Source of the DNA: Kryptolebias marmoratus
Taxonomy: Eukaryota > Chordata > Actinopteri > Cyprinodontiformes > Rivulidae
DNA length: 64,000 nt
NCBI RefSeq assembly: GCF_001649575.2
Contig: NC_051448.1
Location: 19,700,078 to 19,764,077, forward strand
Direction: 5' to 3'
This document shows, piece by piece, positions 42,001 through 54,000 of the stretch. The position numbers and the translations under genes were made by a program. Each line of letters begins with the position of its first letter. Within the stretch, counting starts at the first letter, position 1. The notes beneath the pieces are model-generated. The model searched no databases. It worked only from the letters and a program-made list of their open reading frames with translations, and had not been told where the DNA came from.

Positions 42001-45000
42001 TGGAGCTGAGCTGTTCTGCAGAGATGGGAGAATCTGTCCATTGGACCATTATAAGCTGCACAGAGCTGAGATTCATTTAAGAGTGATAGAAAAAAGATGC
42101 TGATTAGAGAAATAAGGTGGAACATTTGAAGTTTCTTTCCTAAACCTGTGGAAGAAGGTGCTGTAGTCAGGTGAGACTAAAACCTTTTGACCATCACGGA
42201 TAACACCATTTCTGGTGCAGCCTAACTGCTGAGAACACCATCCCCACAGGGAAGCAAGCTGGTGGCAGCATCATGATATGGGGGTGTTTTTCATCAGCAA
42301 GGACTGTGAAACTGCACAGTGTTGAAGGAAAGATGGATGGAGCAAAATGCAGAGACTTGTCTAAAAATTTGAGACTGGGACAGAAGTTCACCTTCCAGCA
42401 GAACAACAACTCTAAACACTCTGCTGGAGCAACACTCCACTGGTTTAAAGGAGAACAAATCAAGCCTATTGATATTCTTTGGTTTAATTTAAAGATTGTT
42501 GGACACAAGCAACACCCATCCAACCTGAAGGAGCTGCAGCAGTTTGGTCATGAAGAACAGACACAAATCCCAGTGGTTACAAGGACCAAGATCATGTAGA
42601 TCTACAAAAGATGGACTTTTAGGGGTGAATATGTATGCACCCCACTACTTTTCCCCCTTCCGTTTAACTTCCTTAATCTGAAGTATTTTTGCCTGTAAAA
42701 TTATTATTTATTATAGTTGAATGTAAAATCCACTTAAATTTCAGGTTGTAAATGGCAAACAAACAGAAAGAATACCATGGAGGGAGAAATCTTTTTTGCA
42801 ACACACTGTACAGCTGCTAGAACCCCCAACCATCCTTTCCGACAAACGGGACCCTGGATGTGTTTTTCACCATCCAGCTTGCGGTGAAAAGAGATCACAG
42901 TCAATTTAGAAAAGATCCTATATCACTCCGCCTCAATGATACACTGTAATGTGGTGCTAATGTTTCCATCTTGTTTCTCCCCACCTCCTCTGGGAAAGAA
43001 ATCAAGGAGATCAATATGGCTGAACTCCCCCCTCCGTCCCATTGTCTCGTAGATGGACTCCTGGGTTTGGTCTAGAGTTACAGAGGAGGGCTCAGACAGA
43101 CCCCACCTGCCCAAGCACTCAGCTCTGTGTGAGAGCCTGGGGTGATTTTCTTTGCCTGTGAATGGTTCTCCTAAATTATTTAATCTCTATAAATAGAGTT
43201 TGACACATGTTCAATGAAGTTAGACACCCTCCTCTTGCATAAGCAGGAAAAAAAAATCCTTTACAGATCCTAAGAAGTCATCATGTTGCAGGAGGAATAT
43301 GGCTGTCATGTTTTCAGATTCAGCCAGAGAGGGATGATCTCATCATGCTGTAATGTGATTCTGTGGAATATCGAGACAGCCAGATTCATCTGGGTGTCAG
43401 GATGCATATGTCCTGTTTCAGTCTTGCAGAGCTTAGTTCTGAATGGCGAACGTGAAGCTCTTGTTGTGTTGCCCACTGGAACGTGAACATGATCTTGTAA
43501 GGAAAGGAATCGAAAAGGAGAAATGATGATGGATGAGATAAAGATCGTAGAGTCTGGATTATTGACCCTGAATACCTCCGCTCACATTCTTGTATGTTGT
43601 AATGTGTTTTCAGAAAGTAGATGAAAGTAGACTTTACTTTCTCTATGAGAATACTTACATAGCTGGCCTTAAACCTTATTAAAAGTGCAGGAGCACTAAT
43701 GTATCTTTATTACTATATGGTCGTCGTTAATGGTCTGCAATGCTGCAGAACTTGGTATTGATTCAATACCAAGTAAATAAAAGCAAATACCAATCTGATA
43801 CTTTTACTTTTTAAAGCCAGCCGATACACTTTCATGTATTTTAGAGCAGCATCATCAGTATGCTAAATTGGAATATATTTTCATAACTATTAAATAAGTG
43901 AATTTTGCTTTCCACTGTTAATTAACTCATTATGTGTGTTTTAAAATCCAGAATGGATCTTAAGCAAAGCAGGACCAAAGTGTGTCTGCAGACCTGAGAG
44001 GAGAGATGAGAGCAGTGTATTCAAGGGCTTTTTGATGGAACCGGAGCAACATACTGAAAACAAAGGAGAGAAACAAACCAAATTCTAACTTTGGGGCCAG
44101 AAGTCTCTTAAGGGATTATATAAAAAAGTCCCTCTTGGCCTTTTGGAGAGTGCTGTTGGGGAGACGGCTGTCTGGACCTGTTACCGCTATGACCTGACCT
44201 CAAATGGGCAGACAAAAAAGGCTGAATGATAGATGGATGTCTAAAACAATGTTCTCATTAATTATTAGACTCAGTCTTTTTACAATTCTATACATTGCTG
44301 AAAAACTTTAACTTCATCTGTTTCTGGTTTCCTGATAATTTTATTTTAGAAAATGTATATTCCATTGGGTAATCAGGCACTTATAACATACTGTTTGGAC
44401 ATCAAATGTCAGCATGGGAATCTAATTTCCTTTGGTGCGCAGGTGAAAGTCGTGCTGAGGGTGAGCCGACTGCTGTCAGAGAGCCAAGGCCAGCCACCTG
44501 TTCTCCGGATTGACCCATCCAAGAAAAGAGTCACTATAATGGACCCAGCCACCAAAAACCTACCTCACTCCACAATGACACTGGGCAGGGAAGGCAAAAG
44601 TCCACTGAAGACCTTCAACTTTGATGCAGCCTATTCTCAAGATTTAGGCCAGGTTTGTTTCTTGTTATTTTAATGCTAATAACCAGAGTTTGACTTGAAA
44701 AAATTTAAACCATACTCCTAATTTCGACCCTTTTAAGTAAATGTGCTGTCATGTATTCCACAGTGTGGAATAGAGTGTAGTGTGTCCCCTCTGCGTCCGA
44801 CTGTACGAAACCATTACTGGTTCACACTCTCTGTCTAATGACCTGAAAACTGATCCTACAGTCACACACCGCGTCAATGAAAACAGCTTTCTGCAGGCTC
44901 TGCTTACAGTGGCCGAGCTCCAGGGAGCCTCGAGCGTTAGCGTGGATCTACTTTAGGTCTTCGATTGTTTTGGATGCACATTTTCAGTGGCTGAGATCAA

Positions 45001-48000
45001 TCAAGAGATGAACGCTGTCCTTTGTTCTGTCCGACCAGGCCGAGGTGTGCGCCGGCGTCCTGTCTGATGTCATCCGCTGTGTCCTCAGTGGCAGCGATGG
45101 ATGCGTTTTGGGTTTGGGATGTGCTGATGTGGGTGAGTCATCGGCCACTGCGAGACGCCACGGGTTAAAATCTTAAGATGAGAGCGGGATGCTTTTATCT
45201 ACGCTTTAAGACCATCCACACTCCTCCTCCTCCCCCTGCACCTTTGTCCTGCTATCATTCACTCTTTCCTTATCACTTAAACTCTATGTCTTCATTTTCT
45301 CTCTCTCTCTGTGTCCTTGGATCAATCTGGATCCACATCTACAGTCTCCTTGCGTATTTTCCCATTCCCCTTGTCGATTTTTATTTCTTCTTTGACTTTT
45401 TAAAGGTTGGCAGAATTCTGTTGCCAGTTTTTCCTCTCTAGCTCTCATATGTCGCTTGTTTGTTAATAAAAGAATAAGCATCATTAATACAACATAGACA
45501 TTTATTGCCCTTTTGCCTTCGACGGAGGGCGATGGTGTTTTTGCTTGTGTTTGTGTCTGTTCTTTTGCCTGTTGTTTTGATAAAATATCTCATAAACCAC
45601 TGAACAGATCCTAATGAAACTCTCAGAAAGTAACCACTGAATGTACATCTATAACCGATTATGACTTTTGGCGTCAACCCCATTCAAGATGGCTGCCACA
45701 GCTAATCGACTCTGGCAAACACAAAAAATGGCTACAACCCAGCCAATTCTACAGGTGTTAAGCTAACAGATGGTGTGTTAGTAGCTGAGAGTCAATGAAA
45801 CTTTCAGAAAGTAATCACTGGGTACTTACAAGCCTGGTTATGTGATAAAATGGGGGAGGAAAATCTATACCCAGGTATAGGTGCATGCCATATGGAGCAC
45901 CTACTCCATATAGCATGCACCTATACCTGTGTATAGAACTGATTAACCTTCGGGGTCACCCCAGTTGAAGATGGCTCCCTTCCCTAATCTACATTAGCCA
46001 ACATGAAAATGGTTTTAACTGTGAATTTGTCCAATTTTGAGCCAAAAATTGGTGTGGTGGTGGCTGAGAGTCATTTCCAACACAGACTCCAAGCGCTACA
46101 CAGTGTGCCACATCTTTAATAAAAACTTTGGCATTAATTATTAGAGTCAACATTTATGTTGACCAAAATGACCGTAACTTTGTCATTTCTCAACATAAGA
46201 TGGTTTTAGTTTAAAATCTTTGCTTTCCCTGATATTTCAACATGCTGCACAAAAGGATACATTTTTTAAGAACCGAAAACATCAATTGTAAACAGAGTGG
46301 ATTGTAATATGTTTCTATTAAGGAGATGGGACCTTGCACTTAGTGCCCGTGAAGGGGGTTAATGGATTTGTGGCACACATACACACACACACACACATAA
46401 GGACAGAGTCTCCTTGTAGCTGCTTTTTCACATGACGCCATTCTCCGTAAATCTGATTGAATTACTTGGCCGATACAGACTACACGTGGCCCACAGCCAG
46501 GGGGGATATCAATCTCCTGCACAGAATACCATCCCCTCTGAGTAACGGCGGGCAGCTCAGCCTTTAATTGAAGAAAACCAATTCTCTTATCCTCATTCAA
46601 TTAGAGTTTGGATAAGAAAAAATAAAGTGAAACAGGCCCATAAGTCAAATCAAATGTGGGGCAAAAGTGCAGTGAGAGATCCAATATGGCACCAGTCCAT
46701 TTGTTGGTGTTTTTGTGAGTTCCTGTAATGTTTGTGACCCTATCTGTTTTTTTTTTCAATATGTGCTGCATGTGTTTGGAAATCGCATTTTCTTAAATAA
46801 ACACTTATTATTTCTAATATGAAATGCCCTACTTCCATTACACACATATATATACTGTATATGTATGTGCAAACACTTTTTATGGCCATTTTAATATTCT
46901 AATTGAAATTTGGGCTTTTACTTTCCAGGTTTAAATGACTATATACCTAACAACTTCAATGATTTTTAAAAGCAAGAATTGAGTGCACAGGTTCAAATAA
47001 ATTGTGTGTTTTTGTCTAATCCACACAGGCTCAAATTTATACATATACCCCCACTAATATTTGTTGTTTCAGCAAGTTGCACCACAACTGCAGGCTTTTT
47101 GTATCCATCAAGAAGCTTCTGGTGTAACTGGCTGATATTTGACCATTCCTCTTGGCAGAATTGGTAGAGTTAATTAAAATTGGTTGGTTTCCTGCACAGT
47201 CTTAGCTTTTAAGTGTAGTTCACATCTTTTCAGTAGAGTTGAGGTTGGAGCTTTGGGAAGGGCATTCCAGAAGCTCAATATTGTCCTGATTTATCTGATC
47301 AGAAACCAGTTCTGATGTGTCTAGGATCGTTGTCCTGTTGGAACAACAAGTTGTGTCCAAGTTTTCAACGTCTATCGCTGATCTGAGGTGAAGTTGAAGA
47401 ATTTAGAGGTAGACCTCCTTCATTATTCTGTTCACTGTGTTCAATACACCAGTACCACAGCATTATGCTACCACCTCCATGCTAGATAGTTGGTCCTGTG
47501 TTCTTAAGTATAAATGCCTCACTTCATTCTTTCACACCTATGTCTTGTCATTGTGGCCAAACAGCTCAACCTTTGTCTTGTCTGACCGCTTTATTATCAC
47601 TTTTCTCCAGAAGCCATTTGGCTCGTCCATGTGTGCAGCTGCAGATTTCAGTTCAGCTTGAAAGTGTTTTTGGAGCAGAAGCTTTTTTCTTTGTTGACAT
47701 CCTCTCAGTCCATAATGATGTAAAACTGGCTTCGATATGGACACCAGCACTGGTGTTTAGGTGGTTTCAGTTCATGGCAAGCTGGAGCCTTGGTGGTTCC
47801 TGGCTTGTTCCTGAACATCTTAATCAATTTCAGTTATGATCACTACAGAGATGTTAGTAGGCCATGGTCCTGTCAAGTTAAAAGACTCTGTAGAACCCGC
47901 AGCACGACCTATCAAAGTATTTAGGTGATTGTATGCATATATTTGAGCCTGTATGTGTAAGTTTGAGCCTGTGTGGATTAGAGAAAATCCACAATAAATT

Positions 48001-51000
48001 TAAACATCTGTACTCAATTCTTTTTTTTTTAAAAATCATTAAAGTTGTATGTTGTATAATGGTTCCACTCTTGAAAAAGAACAGTTATAAATTACTACCA
48101 GACTGCAGTAAATTAATGCGACATTGTTCCCTATGATGAGTACATAAACCTCTGACCACAGCTGTATCTTAGTCCTCTTCTGCCTTCTTCAGGGTCCTGG
48201 TCCAGCATGGTGGGCAGCAGTGAGAACATCCAGAAGCTCGGCCTGATCCCCTGTGCCATCTCCTGGCTGTACAGCGCCATCGAGCGGCGGCGGGAGAGGA
48301 CCTGGACCGATCTGACCGTGTCGGTGTCCGCCATCGAGCTGTGCTGCGGCGAGGAGGATACCCTGAGGGATCTGCTGGGAGAGGTTGGCCCCTCACCAGG
48401 CAGCACCCAGGACAGCCCAAAAGCCCACGTTAGAGTTCAGGAGGACTCTGTCTGTGGGATACAGGTACAGGGAAGTTCCTCATGTAGATAAAGCCTGAAC
48501 AAATTGATGAGGTGACCCACAATTATGCTGGATGTCCACAATGAGCACAATCCGAATAAGTTTGTCAAGCTGTTGTAACCTAAATGATTTTTTAGAGTTT
48601 AATCAATCTTAGTAAGCAAGATAAAATGGAGTCGGCGGAGAGTTGGGGTATTTGTAACAACTAATAAAATGTCAGCGTTTTGGCAATATGTCAAAAAGTC
48701 CATTTGGAAATGAACCTGCAATGAGTTATTAATCTCCGGCTGTTCTGACTTCAAATACTGAAGTTAATTCTTCTCTTTTTAATCTCCTGCACAAAGGAGA
48801 TTCAAATCAATGCACAAAGCATACTAACTGTATATTATATTGAGTAGAACATCCCAGTGATATCACAGATGAGTTCCGTTAGACTTCTTGTTTGCAGACA
48901 TTATCTTTTAGATACAGTATGATAAATGTGATAATCAGTAAGTTTTTGTCTTTTTTAATTAAAAATGTTTTACATTATTGGAGTAAATTCTGCTAGACGT
49001 GAGTGAAATCAAAAAGACAGCATAAAAGACTTAATCTCCAAAATCTCATTTTAATTGTGGATTTTTTGTTTCCTCTGCCATTTCGAGAATATTCCAGTCC
49101 ACCAGAAGAATTGTTACAACAGCTCTTCTCTTACAGAAAGAAATGCAACATTTGCAAAACATTAAAGGCCTTATCTACACTAATTTATGCTGCGTTTGCA
49201 CCTCCTGTGGCCTCAAAAAACTGAATTTTTGGTGAGAAAAAACTGACATTCTTTAAAATGGTTTTGAAAGTAGCTATCTTTTATAATGTTTTGGTAGTGT
49301 GGGCACAAGATACAGTGCTTTACAGAACTATGACATAACAGCCTGTGTTGCACAGGTTCACTCTGTGCCCTAGAAACCACAACAAAGATGGAGCCATTTT
49401 TTAAAAATAGTTTTTTCTACATTTATCTCAATTTAACCTGATCCCATCACCATTAAACCTGAATCGTGTGCTGAAAGGATTGCTAATTAAAAAGATATTT
49501 TAAACTGTGTCAAACAATAAAAAATGGGCTTCAGTTGTTTCAGGAGAATCTTTAGCCAAAAGCCAGTGTCTCACTGGGCTGCAGCTGTTGGTGACTTGAT
49601 GGCAAACGGCATTCATGAGGGAGTCTCTAAAATGTCTTTAAACAACCACAGGGGTTCTCAGTCTCCTTGTATGAGATGAAAAAGCTCGATTTTTGAACAT
49701 GTTCAGAAAATCTTTTGCAGCGGGTTTTGTCTAAGATTGGTCACAGAGTTGTCGCGGCTGTCTCAAACTCTTCTCAAATTGGTCTCCATGAAGTCTAGAG
49801 CGCTACATCTTTGTTTTGACTCAGGAGCTCTCCTGTGACAGAAAACATCTGGCACTACAGCTCTGAATGTCCAGGTTTAAAAACTATGCTGATTATAAAT
49901 AATTATCAATAAAAACTGGTCCAAATCTGCATATTTTTATTTCAAAAGTGCACTTCATTAGATTGAATTGTAAACATGCCTGGGCGGAGGTGGGCAAAAA
50001 ATTATATCCACGGCCTGGAATACAGTTCTGCGAGCTGTGAACACAAAAATGAGCTGTGTTTTTCAAAAACAGGTCGCGCAAAATTTGGCTGATTTCACTC
50101 AGACCTCCTTTTAGCTCAAGAAATTCTGTCACTCTATCGTAGCATTTATTGGGTAGGTGGACTAATTATTAGTCAGAACAAGGTCTTTCGGAAATAAAAA
50201 TTTCTTTCCACAGATAAATTTGGTTATCTTTTGTCCTTCCAGATCCGTAACCATAACCGGGTGAAGGCCCCCACGGCTGAGCGAGCAGCGTCTCTGCTGG
50301 ACGCGGCCATTGCAGCTCGTCGACACACGGACTTTGTTACCTACTTGTGTCACAGCTCTATAATGTTTTTCACGCTTTACGTCCAGCCCCCTCGGACAGA
50401 AAGCAACACCATTGGAAAAGGTTGGTATGAAATATTCATCTACAAAGTTCAGAGGCGCTTATTAGACTTTTCTTTAAAATTCCTAAATACACAGTACATT
50501 AGGGCTTTCAGTGTCAAGATGAGAATAACACTTATTTTTATGCAGTTTAAAAGAAGAAGTGGAATTCAGACAACTGAATGTAAATTAATTCCTGCTCAAC
50601 CACCCCCATTACAGGTCATAAAGTCAATGCATCGTTGCTTCTTTACCAATACAGCTGAGAGAACAGAAGTCATTTCATACTAAAGTTAACACCAACAGTG
50701 TAATTCTTGCAAATATGTGTGAATTTAAACTGCTCTGTTAACAAACAAAAACTCATCAAGGTATTATTATGTTCCACTTACCTGAAAGTGCGAAATACTG
50801 TAATCCTTTCAGACCTTCAGGGCTGATGGAGAGCAATTTAATGACCCAATCAAGCATAATCAACTCTGACAACAATCTGAACAAACTTTACCCTGTAGAG
50901 TCAACTAATCCATAAAGCTTCATCATGATCCACTGAATGATATTAGTGTGGTTTACAAAAAGCAAAATGTTCTCTGTTTGTTGATAACGGCTTCAGCGAT

Positions 51001-54000
51001 CCAAGTTGATTTTGACTAATTTTTATAGAATACCATCTCTTCATTTTAAATGAGCTCGCAGCATGCCTTAATGTAACAATGCTTTTCACAATAACCCAGA
51101 TAATAACTCTGCTGCTTGAATAACGTTATGTCAGGTCAGGTCAGGGGTTGGTCCAGCTGTGACATCAGTCATAGAGCATGGTGAAAGAGGCAAAAGTCTT
51201 TGTCCAGACTAGGTTAATGGCTAGCCAAATGAGGGCCCTTGTGGAAAAAATGAATTCAAACTCGGACTGAGAATCTTCTCAAGAGTAAAAGTTTATTCCC
51301 TTTTGCACAAGTGAGACAGACTGTCTGAGTGCTCTGACGAAACAGAGCAAAAGTTTCTCTATAAATTGCAGGCTGGGACCTCCCCCCTTGTGTCAGAGCA
51401 GCTGTCTGATTCAAAGTGTGGAAAATTTCCCTGGACACAACACCTGAGACACAACCGGTTTCACCCAGCCCTGTGGTGTGTAGGGGCTTGATCACAGCCC
51501 GACGCTGAGAAACACACCTGCACAGTCAGAAAGGAGATGCACACAGATTGTTCTTTTTTTTCTAAGTCTACAGAATCAGTAAAAAACAGATAAATACACT
51601 CTTAACGGTTACATGAGTGCATCAAACATCATTAAACATGATATTTTACCATAACAGACTCATAGCAAACTTTATGTAAATGTGTGCATAGCATAAACCA
51701 CTATATGCCAGTGATGCTGAAGGTATAAGTCCTCCCGATCAGCATGTCTAGTCAGTCCAAACGTTTACTCGACGCCTGGCGAACTGATACATTCACAGCT
51801 TCAGCATCATTGGCACAAACATGGTCTGTCTTTGCTCTGCACACATACAGTCTCGCAGAAACAAGGTGGTTGTTTGGTTGAGAAAACAAAGCAAACCAAC
51901 GGTGTCATTAAAAAGTGGTTTACATGTTTGAAATTTTTGAGAAAAAGTTCTACAAAAGCCTAAAAAAACCATTAAAAAATGAACCCTTCTTTAGCTAGCC
52001 ATTAGCTGAGCCTGGGCAAAGACTTCTGTCCTTTTCTGCGTACTCTGTGCTAAGGTACTTGACAGAACATTGCTTCAAAAATGATTAGACTATCCTTCTA
52101 ATATACAGATTTAATGTTTGTGAGCTCAAATTTTGGACATTTGAAAGGTTTGGTTTTCAACTTCTACTTGTGTGAAAGTTTGATCGTACAATTAAAAAAA
52201 AAAGTCAGCTGCTACAGGACAGCACATGGTGTACGCACAGTACAGCTCAGTCACTGGCTGCTGCCCCTCGTTTGGCTTAAGGTCACAGATGAGAAGAAAG
52301 TGGAGCTTTTAGACGACACAAGCTAAAATGGCTTCCTTCGGATAAAGGATGACCTGAGAGGTTAAACAAAGGGCAGTACTGCATAAATTAGTTTTTTTCT
52401 ATCTGTAAACTAGACAAATGGCTACAGTGGACTCATAAAAAAACATATGAAACCAGAAATGAGCATTCCAACTAAGCATCATTTCCTCAGCTAAATCAAA
52501 ACTTAGAGTTTACATTATTTAGGTTCCTGTCGTCGTTTATTTTCTCCTTTGTTGTGGCAGAAACGATAAGGGAGACAGGAAGAACCCAGCTGCTTGATTT
52601 TTATTAAATTACCATGAAGGAAATGTTGAGCAGAAAATCCCAGGGATGAGATACTTCCAAGCAATGGAGTATGTCTAACCTAAGAGAGTAAGAGATGTGC
52701 CTTTTAAACAAAGCTTATCAGCAAAAGGAAACAAGGCCACCAGTTTCATCAAAGCTGGAGAGCTGTATCAGTCAGAGGGCAGGATGACCGGGCATTAAAC
52801 GGAACAGACATGCTCCTTGTGAATAATCCTGTTAGACCTAATGAGGACACAACAGAAAACCATTTCTTGGATCTTATTTTTTCTAACACCTTTATTTACA
52901 CATTTGTAAAGATGTAAAACTGTTTCATTTTTCTCATCTAACCTTTGGTTTTCCTTCCTAGGCTCAAGAGGCATCACTAAGCTGACCATGATAGATGTGT
53001 GTAGTGGTATGAGGGGTGTGAGCAAAAACAAACCCCCTCATTCTGAACTGGGCCCCATTGTCTTGTCTCTCCTGAGTGGACATAAAACCGTCCCCAGCAA
53101 GTAAGAATGGCCGAACTCCAGGATGATACAGAGAATCATTGACCTGTAACTGATCTAATAAAATAATCAACATTTTGCCTGTAACCGATGCACACTGACT
53201 CATTATTGGCTAAAGAAGGATCGAATCGTGTGTCATTTCCTGGATGTTTGCGCTGTCTTTGCGCAGGGCCAGCAAATTGTCGCTGCTCCTTCGAGAATCC
53301 ATGGCTCATCCAAACTGCCACGTGGCCGTGATCGCTCAGGTTGCCGACTCGCTGGCACAACTTCACGAGAGCTTCTCTACCATCCAGCTGGCTTCTCGCA
53401 TTCGCAGGACACAAAAGAGGACCAAGGTACTTCACAAAAAGTTTCAGTCAAATGCAAATGATCTTATAATGAGCATTTTTTTGTTTTGTTATACAGGACT
53501 TTCAGCAAGTCGTCTTATGGGGCAGAATGATTGAACGAATTACATGTTTAGAAAAAAAGTAGACTAAATGATTAGGTGCTGCCTTTGATATCAAAGTTTT
53601 TAACTAAGATGTTGGTATGAGCTATTAGTGCTTGGAGTATGGGATGACTTTCATCTACTACCTCAACAAATTTTAGCTCAATATCTGTAAAAATGACTGG
53701 GTGATAGCCATTTTTGTGTTTGCTAAGTTTAATTAGCCCTGGCAGCCATCTTGAATCGAGTTAACTTAAAAAACTTTATCAGTTGTGGATGTACATCTAA
53801 TATTTATTGCCTAAGAGTTTCATTAGAATTTGTTCAGTGATTCATGGAATATTTTGCAGACAGACAGAAAAATGCACACACAGAGGTACAAGAAGTTACA
53901 TGGTCTCTCGACTTTCATGGCAGTGGGCAGTAATAATTATACAAAAGTACCCATAAACACTCATAAATAATTATAGGCTGACTTTCAAAAGTGCATTTCA

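Larger units (their letters stand above)
45133..48192 (+). other. kif26b: kif26b intron 6
   Basis: 3.1 kb interrupting the codon after CADV in the P-loop region. It holds a tandem repeat copy (45520-46240), a hairpin (45866-45935), a unique block (46400-46620) and a reversed Tc1-like element (46985-48005). Confidence 0.9.
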
